Assembly (NCBI GenBank): GCA_021784375.1
Contig: JAJXSV010000097.1
Span: forward strand, 1 to 7,519
DNA from: Actinomycetes bacterium
GTDB lineage: Bacteria > Actinomycetota > Actinomycetes > S36-B12 > UBA5976
Direction: 5' to 3'
Length of the DNA: 7,519 bases
Both the position numbers and the translations under genes were made by a program. Under the pieces are notes generated by a model. It did not search any database and had not been told where the DNA came from. It saw only the letters and a list, made by a program, of their open reading frames with translations. This document shows positions 1 through 7,138 of the stretch, one piece after another. Every line of letters starts with the position of its first letter. Within the stretch, counting starts at the first letter, position 1.

Positions 1-963
1 AAGGGCATCCTGCTCTACGGCCCTCCCGGCTGCGGCAAGACCCTCATCGCCAAGGCGGTGGCGAATTCACTGGCCAAACAGGTCACCGATCGCACCGGCA
101 GCGCCGGCGGCAAGTCCTACTTCCTCAACGTCAAGGGCCCCGAACTGCTCAACAAGTACGTCGGCGAGACCGAACGGCACATTCGCACCATCTTCCATCG
201 AGCACGCGAGAAGGCAAGCGACGGCATGCCCGTCATCGTCTTCTTCGACGAGATGGATTCCCTCTTCCGCACGCGCGGCACCGGCGTGAGCAGCGACGTC
301 GAAACCACCATCGTCCCCCAGCTGCTGGCGGAGATTGACGGTGTCGAGCGCCTGTCCAATGTCATCGTCATCGGCGCGTCCAACCGCGAGGACATGATCG
401 ATCCCGCCATCCTGCGGCCGGGCCGACTCGATGTGAAGATCAAGATCGAGCGCCCCGATGCCGATGCTGCGCGCGACATCATGGCCAAGTACCTGCGCTC
501 CGACCTGCCCCTCCACGACGACGAAGTGGCACGCCACAACGGCGATCGTGACGCGGCGGTTCGCAACATGATCGATGCCGCCATCGACTACATGTACTCC
601 CTTGACGATCACAACCGCTTCCTTGAGGTCACCTACGCCAACGGCGAGAAGGAAGTGCTGTACTTCAAGGACTTCAACTCGGGTGCCATGCTGGAGAACA
701 TCGTGCGCCGGGCCAAGAAGTCCGCCATCAAGGACCTGCTGGCCGGTGCCGGCCGCGGTCTGCGGCAGCAGCACCTCATCGATGCCTGTGCCAGGGAGTT
801 CCGGGAGAACGAGGATCTTCCCAACACCACCAATCCCGACGACTGGGCACGGATCTCGGGCAAGAAGGGTGAGCGCATCGTGTTCATCCGCACGCTCATC
901 GATGGTCAGTCAGGGTCGGGCCGTTCCATCGAATCCAACGCACCGACAGGTCGCTATCTGTGA
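1..963 (+). CDS. mpa: Mpa/ARC proteasome-associated AAA+ ATPase, 3' part
   Basis: This is the C-terminal 320 residues of the ring-shaped ATPase that recognises pupylated proteins, unfolds them and feeds them to the 20S proteasome. The reading frame is open from base 1, and the true start lies upstream with the missing coiled-coil and OB domains; the family is about 600 residues long. Numbered from the first codon, Walker A is GPPGCGKT (7-14), the pore loop is KYVG (52-55), Walker B ends in FFDE (81-84), and a sensor-like GASN and an RPGR arginine-finger region follow. The C-terminal part matches my memory of mycobacterial Mpa closely, including the [18 protein letters not shown] block. The protein ends in GRYL, where mycobacterial Mpa ends in GQYL; the penultimate Tyr needed for docking on the 20S core is kept. 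The stop overlaps the dop start by four bases. Identity is near certain; ARC is the name used for the same protein in other actinobacteria. Confidence 0.97.
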   Translation, partial: KGILLYGPPGCGKTLIAKAVANSLAKQVTDRTGSAGGKSYFLNVKGPELLNKYVGETERHIRTIFHRAREKASDGMPVIVFFDEMDSLFRTRGTGVSSDVETTIVPQLLAEIDGVERLSNVIVIGASNREDMIDPAILRPGRLDVKIKIERPDADAARDIMAKYLRSDLPLHDDEVARHNGDRDAAVRNMIDAAIDYMYSLDDHNRFLEVTYANGEKEVLYFKDFNSGAMLENIVRRAKKSAIKDLLAGAGRGLRQQHLIDACAREFRENEDLPNTTNPDDWARISGKKGERIVFIRTLIDGQSGSGRSIESNAPTGRYL

Positions 964-2465
964 TCTCCTGCCGGCGCGTCATGGGCGTCGAGACCGAGTA
1001 CGGGATCACGCTTCCCGGCTTCGGTGACGCCAACCCCACAACCCTCTCCACACACATCGTGCAGGGCTATGCGCGTGCAGCTCTCGACGAATCGTTGTGG
1101 CGAACCCGTTGGGATTACTACACCGAGATGCCGCTGCGCGATGCGCGTGGCTTCGATCTCTCCATGGCGGACGCCGACCCCAGCATGCTCACCAACGCCG
1201 AGGGCGAGTTCGCCAACATCGTCCTCACCAATGGCGCGCGTCTCTATGTCGATCACGCACACCCCGAGTATTCAGCGCCGGAGACCATCTCGCCCCGGGA
1301 GGCCACCCTCTACGACGCGGCCGGTGTCCGCATCATGGAGCGCGCCGCGGAGGCAGTGGGGCTGTTCGCCGGCAAGCACGCGATCCAGCTCTACAAGAAC
1401 AACACCGACAACAAGGGAGCCTCGTACGGCACGCACGAGAATTTCCTGGTGCAGCGGGCCGTGCCCTTCGATCGGCTCATCCGCCACTTGACGCCCTTCT
1501 TCATCACGCGCCAGATCTACACCGGCAGTGGGCGCGTGGGGTTGGGGCAGATCGGTGACACCCCTGGCTTCCAGATCACCCAGCGCGCCGACTACTTCGA
1601 GGCTGAGGTGGGCCTGGAGACGACCATGCGTCGGCCCATCATCAACACGCGTGACGAGCCCCATGCCGACCCTGCGCGCTGGCGACGTCTGCACGTCATC
1701 ACCGGTGATGCCAATCTTTCACAGTTCGCCACCTGGTTGAAGCTGGGCACGCTGGCGCTGGTGCTCGCCATGATCGAGGAGGGCGTCGATCTGCCGCAGT
1801 TCGAGATCGAGGACCCGGTCATCGAAATGCGTGCGGTGTCACATGACGTCGGCATGCGACGCGGTATCCGACTGGTGGGTGGACGCACCGTCACCGCCAT
1901 TGATGTGCAACGCGCCTATCTGTGGGCTGCACGATCGGCATTGAGCGATGATGCGGACGCCGAAACCCGGGAGCTGCTGGGGGAGTGGCAGCAGGTGCTC
2001 GATGACCTCGACGCCGATCCGCGAAGCTGCGCCGATCGCCTGGACTGGGTGGCCAAGTTGCAACTGCTCGACGGCTACCGCGAACGCGAGCAATTGCCCT
2101 GGGATGCACCGCGATTGCAGCTCATCGACCTCCAGTACTCCGATGTGCGGGCCCACAAGGGCCTGGCCAACCTCATGACCGCTCGCGGTTCCCTGCGTCG
2201 GCTCTTCAGCGACGAGCAGATCGACGCGGCCATCGTGCAGCCGCCGCGCGAGACGCGCGCCTTCTTCCGCGGCGAAGTGATCCGTCGCTATCCGCAGCAG
2301 ATCGCTGCCGCGTCCTGGGATTCGGTGGTGTTCGACCTGCCGGGCGCCAGCTCCCTTTCACGCGTCCCGCTGCTCGATCCGCTGCGCGGTACCGCGGAAT
2401 TGACCGAACGATTGCTCGATGATTCGCCAACTGCCGCTGCTTTGCTCGACAATCTCAGTAGCTGA
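960..2465 (+). CDS. dop: Dop, depupylase (and Pup deamidase in Gln-Pup species)
   Basis: This 501-residue carboxylate-amine ligase-fold enzyme cleaves the isopeptide bond between Pup and substrate lysines, using ATP as cofactor, and deamidates Pup where Pup ends in Gln. The N-terminal GVETEYGI (9-16) carries the metal-binding glutamates. [11 protein letters not shown] contains the likely catalytic Asp98. [18 protein letters not shown] forms part of the nucleotide-binding core. About 40 extra residues lie between the first strand and the catalytic Asp, compared with PafA in this window. They match the Dop-loop region that separates Dop from PafA, so I call it Dop. The GTG start at 960 overlaps the mpa stop (GTGA) and has a weak GACAGG about nine bases upstream. 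The ATG at 981 is in frame, but it would remove residues aligning with the usual N-terminus (CRRVMG against MQRIIG). Because Pup here already ends in Glu, the enzyme probably acts mainly as a depupylase. Confidence 0.96.
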   Translation: MISCRRVMGVETEYGITLPGFGDANPTTLSTHIVQGYARAALDESLWRTRWDYYTEMPLRDARGFDLSMADADPSMLTNAEGEFANIVLTNGARLYVDHAHPEYSAPETISPREATLYDAAGVRIMERAAEAVGLFAGKHAIQLYKNNTDNKGASYGTHENFLVQRAVPFDRLIRHLTPFFITRQIYTGSGRVGLGQIGDTPGFQITQRADYFEAEVGLETTMRRPIINTRDEPHADPARWRRLHVITGDANLSQFATWLKLGTLALVLAMIEEGVDLPQFEIEDPVIEMRAVSHDVGMRRGIRLVGGRTVTAIDVQRAYLWAARSALSDDADAETRELLGEWQQVLDDLDADPRSCADRLDWVAKLQLLDGYREREQLPWDAPRLQLIDLQYSDVRAHKGLANLMTARGSLRRLFSDEQIDAAIVQPPRETRAFFRGEVIRRYPQQIAAASWDSVVFDLPGASSLSRVPLLDPLRGTAELTERLLDDSPTAAALLDNLSS

Positions 2466-2466
2466 A

Positions 2467-2473
2467 GAGGAGG
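2467..2473 (+). promoter_or_regulatory. Strong ribosome binding site of pup
   Basis: GAGGAGG sits four bases before the pup ATG and starts just after the dop stop codon. It is the closest match to the anti-Shine-Dalgarno sequence seen ahead of any gene in the window. That fits a need for more Pup than of the enzymes encoded on either side, whose starts are coupled GTG codons. The spacing is slightly short. Confidence 0.7.
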
Positions 2474-2477
2474 ACCC

Positions 2478-2666
2478 ATGGCCAGCAGGGAACAGTCCGA
2501 GCGTTCGATCTCGCCGCAGCAGCGTGAGCAAGAGGTCGTGGATGTGGCCGCAGCCTCGGCCATCCGCACCAACGAGCTCGATGCCCTACTTGATGAGATC
2601 GACGGTGTCCTCGAAAGCAACGCCGAGGAATTCGTGCGCTCCTATGTGCAGAAGGGCGGCGAGTGA
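2478..2666 (+). CDS. pup: Pup, prokaryotic ubiquitin-like protein (Glu-ended)
   Basis: This 62-residue small modifier is attached through its C-terminal glutamate side chain to lysines of target proteins. The N-terminal half is polar and likely disordered ([10 protein letters not shown]...). The C-terminal half has the family helix ([20 protein letters not shown]) followed by VQKGGE. The length matches the roughly 64 residues of mycobacterial Pup. It ends in Gly-Gly-Glu rather than Gly-Gly-Gln, so it is ready for ligation without the deamidation step Dop performs in mycobacteria. The ATG follows the dop stop by 12 bases. The stop TGA overlaps the pafA GTG. In many actinobacteria prcB and prcA come next; here pafA does. 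Confidence 0.97.
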   Translation: MASREQSERSISPQQREQEVVDVAAASAIRTNELDALLDEIDGVLESNAEEFVRSYVQKGGE

Positions 2667-4075
2667 CGGGGGTGGAAGGGCAGCCCACGACGCCTATCCG
2701 TGGTGCCCTGAAGCGGCGCATCTTCGGCATCGAGACCGAGTTCGGTCTCACCTGTGTGGCCACTGACGGCACCCGCAAGCTCACGCCCGATGACGCGGCC
2801 CGCTACCTCTTCCGTGACGTCGTGTCCAAGGCGCGCTCCAGCAACGTCTTCCTCACCAACGGCTCACGCCTCTATCTCGACGTCGGCTCGCATCCCGAGT
2901 ACGCAACCTGCGAATGTGACGACATCCTCGAACTGATTGCGCATGAGCGGGCCGGCGACGCCATCCTGCACCAGATGGCGGTTGATGCAGAGCACTCCAT
3001 GCGCGCCGAGGGTGTTGACGGTTCACTCTTCCTCTTCAAGAACAACACCGATTCCGCTGGCAACTCCTACGGCTGCCACGAGAACTACCTGATTGCCCGC
3101 ACCGGCGAATTTGCCGAAATGGCCCGCTATCTGGTGCCCTTCCTCATCACCCGCCAGCTCATCGTGGGTGCCGGCAAAGTGGTGCAGACGCCGGGCGGAT
3201 CGCACTACGCCATCAGCCAACGGGCGGATCACATGTGGGACGGTGTCTCCTCAGCCACCACCCGTTCCCGGCCCATCATCAACACCCGTGATGAACCACA
3301 TGCGGATGCCGAGATGTACCGGCGCCTGCACGTCATCGTCGGTGATTCCTCCATGTCGCAGACCACTGCACTGCTCAAGGTGGCCAGCACGGACGCCTTG
3401 CTGCGTCTGCTGGAGGATCGCCGCGTGCTTCGTGACTTCACCATGGAGAACCCGGTGCGAGCCATTCGGGAGATCGCCCTCGACCCCACCGGTCGCACGC
3501 CGGTACGGCTGGCCAACGGGCAGACGGCGACAGCGCTGGAGATCCAGTGGGCCTACTACAGCGCCGTGGCCGCGCATGCCGAGGAAACAGGTACGGATAC
3601 GGGCTCCACGGCGCGCGCACTTGATCTCTGGCGCCGGACGCTCGTCGCCATCGAGGCCGACCGCCATGCCGATGTGGCCACCGAGATCGACTGGATCATC
3701 AAGCGTTCTGTGCTCGAGCGCGCGGCCGCTCGCAACGGCCTGGAGCTCAGCAGCCCACGCCTGGCGCAGCTCGATCTCGCCTACCACGACATCAATCCCA
3801 AGCGCGGCCTCTTCCGAGTCATGGAGGCTCGCGGTCTGGTTGCCACCGTCGTGGACGAAAGCGCGGTGCAGGCGGCGCGCACCATCCCGCCCCAGACCAC
3901 GCGGGCCAAGTTGCGGGGCGATTTCATCGCCGCCGCCATGCGTACGCGCACCGAACACACGGTGGACTGGACGCAGCTCAAGATCGCCGATCACGGCAAT
4001 CGCTCAGTCATGTTGAAGGATCCCTTCTCGGCCGTGGATGCGCGTGTGGACAGACTGATCGCAAGCCTCGAGTAG
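2663..4075 (+). CDS. pafA: PafA, Pup-protein ligase
   Basis: PafA uses ATP to phosphorylate the C-terminal glutamate of Pup and joins it to a lysine of the target protein. The sequence shows [14 protein letters not shown] (18-31) with the metal-binding Glu24 and Glu26. [13 protein letters not shown] contains the likely catalytic Asp73. [18 protein letters not shown] and a later [13 protein letters not shown] block are shared with Dop. It lacks the Dop-loop insertion and has the PafA-type [22 protein letters not shown] segment, so it is the ligase paralogue. At 470 residues it is slightly longer than the mycobacterial protein (about 452). The extra 15 or so N-terminal residues come from the GTG at 2663, which overlaps the pup stop as GTGA and has GAAGGG six bases ahead. 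The GTG at 2672 is an alternative start. Direct overlap with pup means no proteasome genes intervene. Confidence 0.96.
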   Translation: MTGVEGQPTTPIRGALKRRIFGIETEFGLTCVATDGTRKLTPDDAARYLFRDVVSKARSSNVFLTNGSRLYLDVGSHPEYATCECDDILELIAHERAGDAILHQMAVDAEHSMRAEGVDGSLFLFKNNTDSAGNSYGCHENYLIARTGEFAEMARYLVPFLITRQLIVGAGKVVQTPGGSHYAISQRADHMWDGVSSATTRSRPIINTRDEPHADAEMYRRLHVIVGDSSMSQTTALLKVASTDALLRLLEDRRVLRDFTMENPVRAIREIALDPTGRTPVRLANGQTATALEIQWAYYSAVAAHAEETGTDTGSTARALDLWRRTLVAIEADRHADVATEIDWIIKRSVLERAAARNGLELSSPRLAQLDLAYHDINPKRGLFRVMEARGLVATVVDESAVQAARTIPPQTTRAKLRGDFIAAAMRTRTEHTVDWTQLKIADHGNRSVMLKDPFSAVDARVDRLIASLE

Positions 4076-4088
4076 CCCGCCCGTTCGC

Positions 4089-4094
4089 TAGGCT
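4089..4094 (+). promoter_or_regulatory. Candidate -10 element of a leaderless promoter
   Basis: TAGGCT lies in the 26-base gap after pafA and ends seven bases before the ATG at 4102. That spacing would put the transcription start at or next to the start codon. No Shine-Dalgarno sequence is visible ahead of this ATG, which fits a leaderless transcript, common in actinobacteria. No clear -35 box is seen. It would start a separate transcript for the FKBP and downstream genes. This is inference from motif and spacing only. Confidence 0.4.
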
Positions 4095-4101
4095 TCCCGT
4101 C

Positions 4102-4644
4102 ATGCGTATCAAGCCCCTGGTCGTGCTCGGCGTGCTCGCCGTGGCCCTTTCGGCCTGCACCAGCTCACCTCAGCCCACTGCCTCGCCCAGCAACGTCACT
4201 CCCTCCGCCACGGCCACTCCCTCCGCCACGGCCTCCGCTGGCGATGCCTCGGCGTACACGGTCACCGGCCCCCTGGGCAAGAAGCCGGTGGTCGACATTG
4301 CAGCCGGCGCCGGCAATGTCTCCAGCCTCATCGTCAAGGACATCGTCCCCGGTACCGGTGCCGCCGTGCAGGCGACCGACAACGTGACGGTCAACTACGT
4401 CGGCATCGGCGCCCTGTCCCGTAAGCAGTTCGACGCCTCCTGGGATGCCGGTACCACCGCCAGCTTCCCGCTCAGCGGTGTCATCCTGGGCTGGCAGCAG
4501 GGATTGGTCGGCATGAAGGTCGGTGGCCGCCGCCTGCTCGTCATTCCCGGTGACCTGGCGTACGGCGCCACACCACCTTCCGGCTCCGGCATCCAGTCCA
4601 ACGAGACCCTCATCTTCGTGGTCGACCTCGTCTCCATTCCCTGA
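4102..4644 (+). CDS. FKBP-type peptidyl-prolyl isomerase, predicted lipoprotein
   Basis: This 180-residue protein is predicted to be exported, lipid-anchored and to catalyse cis-trans isomerisation of prolyl bonds outside the membrane. Residues 1-18 form a signal peptide: MRIK, then a hydrophobic stretch, ending in lipobox LSAC with Cys19 as the lipidation site. A Ser/Thr/Pro/Ala-rich linker (about 20-50) includes two copies of TPSATA. One FKBP domain fills the rest (about 75-180). Active-site positions by comparison with FKBP12 are Tyr99, Phe110, Asp111, Phe122, Ile128, Trp131, Tyr154 and Phe172, all of the expected type, so it should be active. GMKVGGRR is the family signature. It resembles the cytoplasmic FKBP next to it (both have QFDASWD and GMKVGGRR), suggesting tandem duplication. 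Substrates are not known; placement between pafA and pafBC is seen in other actinobacteria. Confidence 0.92.
   Translation: MRIKPLVVLGVLAVALSACTSSPQPTASPSNVTPSATATPSATASAGDASAYTVTGPLGKKPVVDIAAGAGNVSSLIVKDIVPGTGAAVQATDNVTVNYVGIGALSRKQFDASWDAGTTASFPLSGVILGWQQGLVGMKVGGRRLLVIPGDLAYGATPPSGSGIQSNETLIFVVDLVSIP
4198..4233 (+). repeat. 18-bp perfect tandem repeat (2 copies) in the lipoprotein linker
   Basis: Copies at 4198-4215 and 4216-4233 are identical. Each encodes TPSATA in the low-complexity linker between the lipidated Cys and the FKBP domain. The unit is a multiple of three, so copy-number change would lengthen or shorten the linker without breaking the frame. Confidence 0.9.
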
Positions 4645-4672
4645 TTCCCGATCTCCATTCCCTGATTCCCGA
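4631..4672 (+). repeat. 21-bp perfect tandem duplication across the FKBP stop codon
   Basis: Copies at 4631-4651 and 4652-4672 are identical, and the match stops on both sides. The first copy holds the last codons and the TGA stop of the lipoprotein FKBP. The second lies in the spacer before the next FKBP. Because 21 is a multiple of three, the second copy carries another TGA in the same frame, a back-up stop. It looks like recent replication slippage rather than a regulatory element; no inverted repeat or terminator-like hairpin is evident. Confidence 0.93.
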
Positions 4673-4692
4673 GTAGCGAAGGCAGTCGCAGC

Positions 4693-5049
4693 ATGTCCAA
4701 GCCAGACATCGAATTCATCGAAGGTCCCGCGCCGACCGAGCTCCAGATCACGGACCTCATCGTGGGCGAGGGCAAGGAGGTCGCTGCCGGCGGCACCGTG
4801 CTCGTGCACTACGTCGGCGTCGACTTCGAGACGGGAGAGCAGTTCGACGCCTCCTGGGATCGTGGCGAACCCATTCGCTTTCCGCTGCGTGGGCTGATCA
4901 AGGCCTGGCAGGACGGCATCCCGGGCATGAAGGTCGGTGGCCGGCGTCAGTTGGTGTGCCCTCCGGAGACGGCCTACGGCCAGGCGGGTGGCGGTCATCG
5001 CCTCTCCGGCCGCACCCTCGTCTTCGTGATCGACCTGCTCGAGGCCTAA
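4693..5049 (+). CDS. FKBP-type peptidyl-prolyl isomerase, cytoplasmic
   Basis: This 118-residue single-domain FKBP has no signal peptide, so it is predicted to work in the cytoplasm on prolyl bonds of folding proteins. Active-site positions by comparison with FKBP12 are Tyr40, Phe51, Asp52, Phe63, Ile69, Trp72, Tyr95 and Phe111, all present. Family signatures are HYVG, QFDASWD, GMKVGGRR and the TLVFVIDLL end. Residue 89 is Cys in QLVCPP, where an Ile is more usual; this is a minor change. The ATG is preceded by GAAGG at 4678-4682, ten bases upstream. The stop TAA abuts the pafB ATG with no gap, so this gene and pafB are likely co-transcribed. Confidence 0.94.
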   Translation: MSKPDIEFIEGPAPTELQITDLIVGEGKEVAAGGTVLVHYVGVDFETGEQFDASWDRGEPIRFPLRGLIKAWQDGIPGMKVGGRRQLVCPPETAYGQAGGGHRLSGRTLVFVIDLLEA

Positions 5050-6012
5050 ATGGCAAGCGGCGCAGTACGCCGGACTGAACGCCTGATGTGCCTGGTCTTC
5101 CTGCTCAAGGCACGCGGTCGTCGGGGGATCACGCGCGCGGAGTTGCGTCGGGCCATCGACGACTATGCCCATTGCGCCAGCGATGACGCCTTCGAGCGCA
5201 TGTTGGAGCGTGACAAGCGCGATCTGCGTGATGCTGGCATCGAATTGGAAGTCGTGCAGCGTGATGCCTGGCACGAGGACGAACACGCATATGTGCTGGG
5301 TCCGGATTCGATGATGACGCTGGCCCCGCTGGATGCCGACGAATTGCGCGTGCTGGCACTGGCCGCGGAGGCCTGGGAGAAGGGCAGTTGGCACGCGCTG
5401 GCACTGGGCGCGTTGCACAAGCTGGAGGTCTTCGGTGACGATCTGGCGGTTGCGCCCATGCCCCGGCTCACGGTCAATGCCGATGCGCATCTGGAGGCAC
5501 TGCGCAGTGCCGTCCGTGAACGCCAGGCGGTGCGCTTCGACTACCGCCGACCCGGCGACACGCAGCCTTCGGCTCGGCAGCTGGAGCCCTGGGGATTGCT
5601 GTCGCGGCAGGGCGGCTGGTACTGCATCGGCTGGGATCGTGACCGCCAAGCGGTTCGCGCTTTTCGCACCAGTCGCATCACCAGCCCCGTGCAACCCCTC
5701 GGGCCCGCCCTCGAGGCTGCGGCCACGGACTGGGCCGGACTCATGAACGCGGAGGGCGCCGGGGGCCGCCTGACCACGGCCACGCTGCTCATCGAGGCCG
5801 AGCGCGGTTGGTTGTGGCGTTCCCGTGGCCGCCAGTTGGAGGAACAACGCAGGCTCGGCAGCCGCATCTATGACGTGTTCGAGGTGGAGCTTTCCGAGCG
5901 CTCCTCGGAGATCGGCGCGCTGGCGGCGGCTGCTCCCAGCGTGCTGGTACAGGCGCCCGTCGACCTGCGGGAACGCGTGCTGCAGCACCTGCAGGAGGAG
6001 ACCCATGGCTGA
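5050..6012 (+). CDS. pafB: PafB, WYL-domain transcriptional regulator
   Basis: This 320-residue partner of PafC has an N-terminal winged helix-turn-helix (about 8-60, including an ERDKRDLRDAGI segment typical of the family) and a WYL domain (about 150-215). The WYL core reads GGWYCIGWDRDR with Trp190, Tyr191 and Cys192, so the third letter is Cys instead of Leu, followed by AFRTSRI. In mycobacteria PafB and PafC together activate LexA/RecA-independent DNA-damage genes, and the WYL domains sense single-stranded DNA; that role is carried over here by family. They are named for their position near pafA and are not required for pupylation. The ATG directly follows the FKBP stop, with GAGG at 5041-5044. 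The pafB stop overlaps pafC by eight bases. Confidence 0.93.
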   Translation: MASGAVRRTERLMCLVFLLKARGRRGITRAELRRAIDDYAHCASDDAFERMLERDKRDLRDAGIELEVVQRDAWHEDEHAYVLGPDSMMTLAPLDADELRVLALAAEAWEKGSWHALALGALHKLEVFGDDLAVAPMPRLTVNADAHLEALRSAVRERQAVRFDYRRPGDTQPSARQLEPWGLLSRQGGWYCIGWDRDRQAVRAFRTSRITSPVQPLGPALEAAATDWAGLMNAEGAGGRLTTATLLIEAERGWLWRSRGRQLEEQRRLGSRIYDVFEVELSERSSEIGALAAAAPSVLVQAPVDLRERVLQHLQEETHG

Positions 6013-6910
6013 GGCGTCGAACGCGCGGCTGACCCGGCTGCTCACCCTGGTGCCCTGGCTGGCACAGCATTCCGGTATCTCGAAGCAGGAGGCGGCCAAC
6101 CACTTCGGCATGACGGTCGCTGCCCTGGAGTCTGATCTGGAGCTCATCACCGTGACCGGCCCCGGCCTCTTCGGCGGTGACCTGGTCGACATCACCTTCG
6201 AGGACGAGACCGTCACCGTGTACGACGCGCAAGGCCTGCTGGAGCCCCTGCGTCTCACCGGTGAGGAATCCAGTGCGCTGCTCCTGGGGCTGCATGCACT
6301 GCAACAACTCCCGGATGTGGATGCGGGCGTGGTGGCCGGCCTCATCGAGAAGCTCGGGGGAGGGGCCGACGGATCCCTGCAGGTGCAGGTCAGCTCGGGC
6401 CCCTTCGCGGCCCGCATTTCGCAGGCCATCGCGTCGGGGCAGGACCTGCGCATCCAGTACCTGCACCCGGTGCGGGATGAGCGTTCCGAGCGGGTGGTGA
6501 CGCCGGCCAACCTCATCACGCGCTACGGCGTGGACTACCTGCTGGGCTGGTGCCATCTGGTGCAGTCCAACCGCACCTTCCGTCTGGACCGGGTGCAGGA
6601 CTGCGAGCTCGTCGATCGCACCACCGTCATCGGTGCCCAGGCCTACGAGGCGGACCGTCCCAGCAACCACGCCACCATCGCGCTGCCAGCTGCACTCGAG
6701 CACCTGCTGGAGTCGGTGCCGGCCCACGTTGAACAGCGTGGTGCCGAGCTGGTGGCCAGCATCGACTTCGGTGACGACGCCTGGTTGGTGGGCTGGTTGG
6801 TGGGCTGCGGAGCGCAGGTGCGCTGCCTCGCCCCCGCACGCATCACCCAGCTGGTGGCGCAGAAGCGGGCGGAAGCCCGGGCTGCGTACGCGGCGCTTGC
6901 ACACGCATAG
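6005..6910 (+). CDS. pafC: PafC, WYL-domain transcriptional regulator
   Basis: This 301-residue second subunit of the PafBC activator has an N-terminal helix-turn-helix (about 7-50, ISKQEAANHFGMTVAALESDLELI). A WYL domain (about 135-205) has core YGVDYLLGWCHLVQSNRTFRLDRV, where Tyr178-Leu-Leu replaces the usual Trp-Tyr-Leu. A C-terminal WCX-like region (about 220-300) contains WLVGWLVGCG and ends with an Ala-rich helix. The frame is open upstream, but the ATG at 6005 is chosen because it overlaps the pafB stop by eight bases (ATGGCTGA), has CAGGAGGAG just before it, and gives the usual family length. The overlap suggests coupled, near-equal synthesis of PafB and PafC, fitting a heterodimer. 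The target promoters are not in the window. Confidence 0.93.
   Translation: MAEASNARLTRLLTLVPWLAQHSGISKQEAANHFGMTVAALESDLELITVTGPGLFGGDLVDITFEDETVTVYDAQGLLEPLRLTGEESSALLLGLHALQQLPDVDAGVVAGLIEKLGGGADGSLQVQVSSGPFAARISQAIASGQDLRIQYLHPVRDERSERVVTPANLITRYGVDYLLGWCHLVQSNRTFRLDRVQDCELVDRTTVIGAQAYEADRPSNHATIALPAALEHLLESVPAHVEQRGAELVASIDFGDDAWLVGWLVGCGAQVRCLAPARITQLVAQKRAEARAAYAALAHA
6781..6804 (+). repeat. 12-bp perfect tandem repeat inside pafC
   Basis: CTGGTTGGTGGG occurs twice in a row (6781-6792 and 6793-6804) and underlies the protein sequence WLVGWLVG in the C-terminal region of PafC. A Trp and Leu-rich segment is expected at this point in the family, so the repeat may be partly a consequence of codon choice. 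Confidence 0.85.
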
Positions 6911-6922
6911 AGCTCAGGGCAT

Positions 6923-6945
6923 TACCCTGTAGGCGTCGAGAGAGG
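6923..6945 (+). promoter_or_regulatory. Possible tatA promoter -10 and ribosome binding site
   Basis: The 42-base gap after pafC holds TACCCT (6923-6928), which fits the loose TANNNT form of an actinobacterial -10. It also holds a clear Shine-Dalgarno GAGAGAGGA (about 6937-6945), seven bases before the tatA ATG. A TTGCAC lies at 6897-6902, but its 20-base spacing to the -10 is too long to be a convincing -35. The ribosome site is well supported; the promoter is weak. Confidence 0.4.
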
Positions 6946-6952
6946 ACACAGC

Positions 6953-7135
6953 ATGTTTGACGGTATCCGCGCACCTGAGGTGCTCATCCTGTTGGTGCTT
7001 CTGGTCGTCCTCTTCGGTGGCAAGCGCCTGCCGGAAGCCGCCCGCGGCCTGGGACGTTCGCTGCGCATCTTCAAGGCCGAGCTCAAGGCCGACGAACAGG
7101 ACAAGAACAAGCCCGAAGACGGCGACGTCAAGTAG
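6953..7135 (+). CDS. tatA: TatA, twin-arginine translocase pore subunit
   Basis: This 60-residue membrane protein oligomerises to let folded Tat substrates cross the cytoplasmic membrane. It has a short N-terminal membrane helix (about 8-21, [12 protein letters not shown]), the Phe21-Gly22 hinge, and an amphipathic helix starting [20 protein letters not shown] charged, Lys/Asp/Glu-rich tail (44-60) follows. The pattern FG-x-KRLP-x(3)-R-x(2)-G-x-SLR-x-FK is the family signature. It is at the short end of the family. A good ribosome site precedes the ATG, and tatC begins four bases after the stop. Confidence 0.96.
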   Translation: MFDGIRAPEVLILLVLLVVLFGGKRLPEAARGLGRSLRIFKAELKADEQDKNKPEDGDVK

Positions 7136-7138
7136 CAC

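Noticed and set aside
3093..4016. Plus-strand open frame of about 307 codons inside pafA
   Set aside because: It is in another frame of pafA, is rich in Pro/Arg/Ser, and has no motifs; pafA itself is unambiguous.
4645..4692. Spacer between the two FKBP genes as a terminator
   Set aside because: It contains a direct tandem repeat rather than an inverted repeat, and there is no hairpin followed by a T-run.
5825..6004. Upstream extension of the pafC frame to 5825
   Set aside because: The added 60 residues overlap pafB, are Arg/Ser/Cys-rich and fit no part of the family; the ATG at 6005 has a good ribosome site and gives the normal length.
4165..6519. Very long open frame on the minus strand (about 784 codons)
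   Set aside because: It lies opposite four well-supported genes, has no recognisable domain, and its composition is the low-complexity Ala/Gly/Arg/His/Gln pattern typical of antisense frames in G+C-rich DNA.
5789..6904. Minus-strand open frame of about 371 codons opposite pafC
   Set aside because: It is the shadow of pafC with no domain, no ribosome site and biased composition; PafC has clear family motifs on the plus strand.
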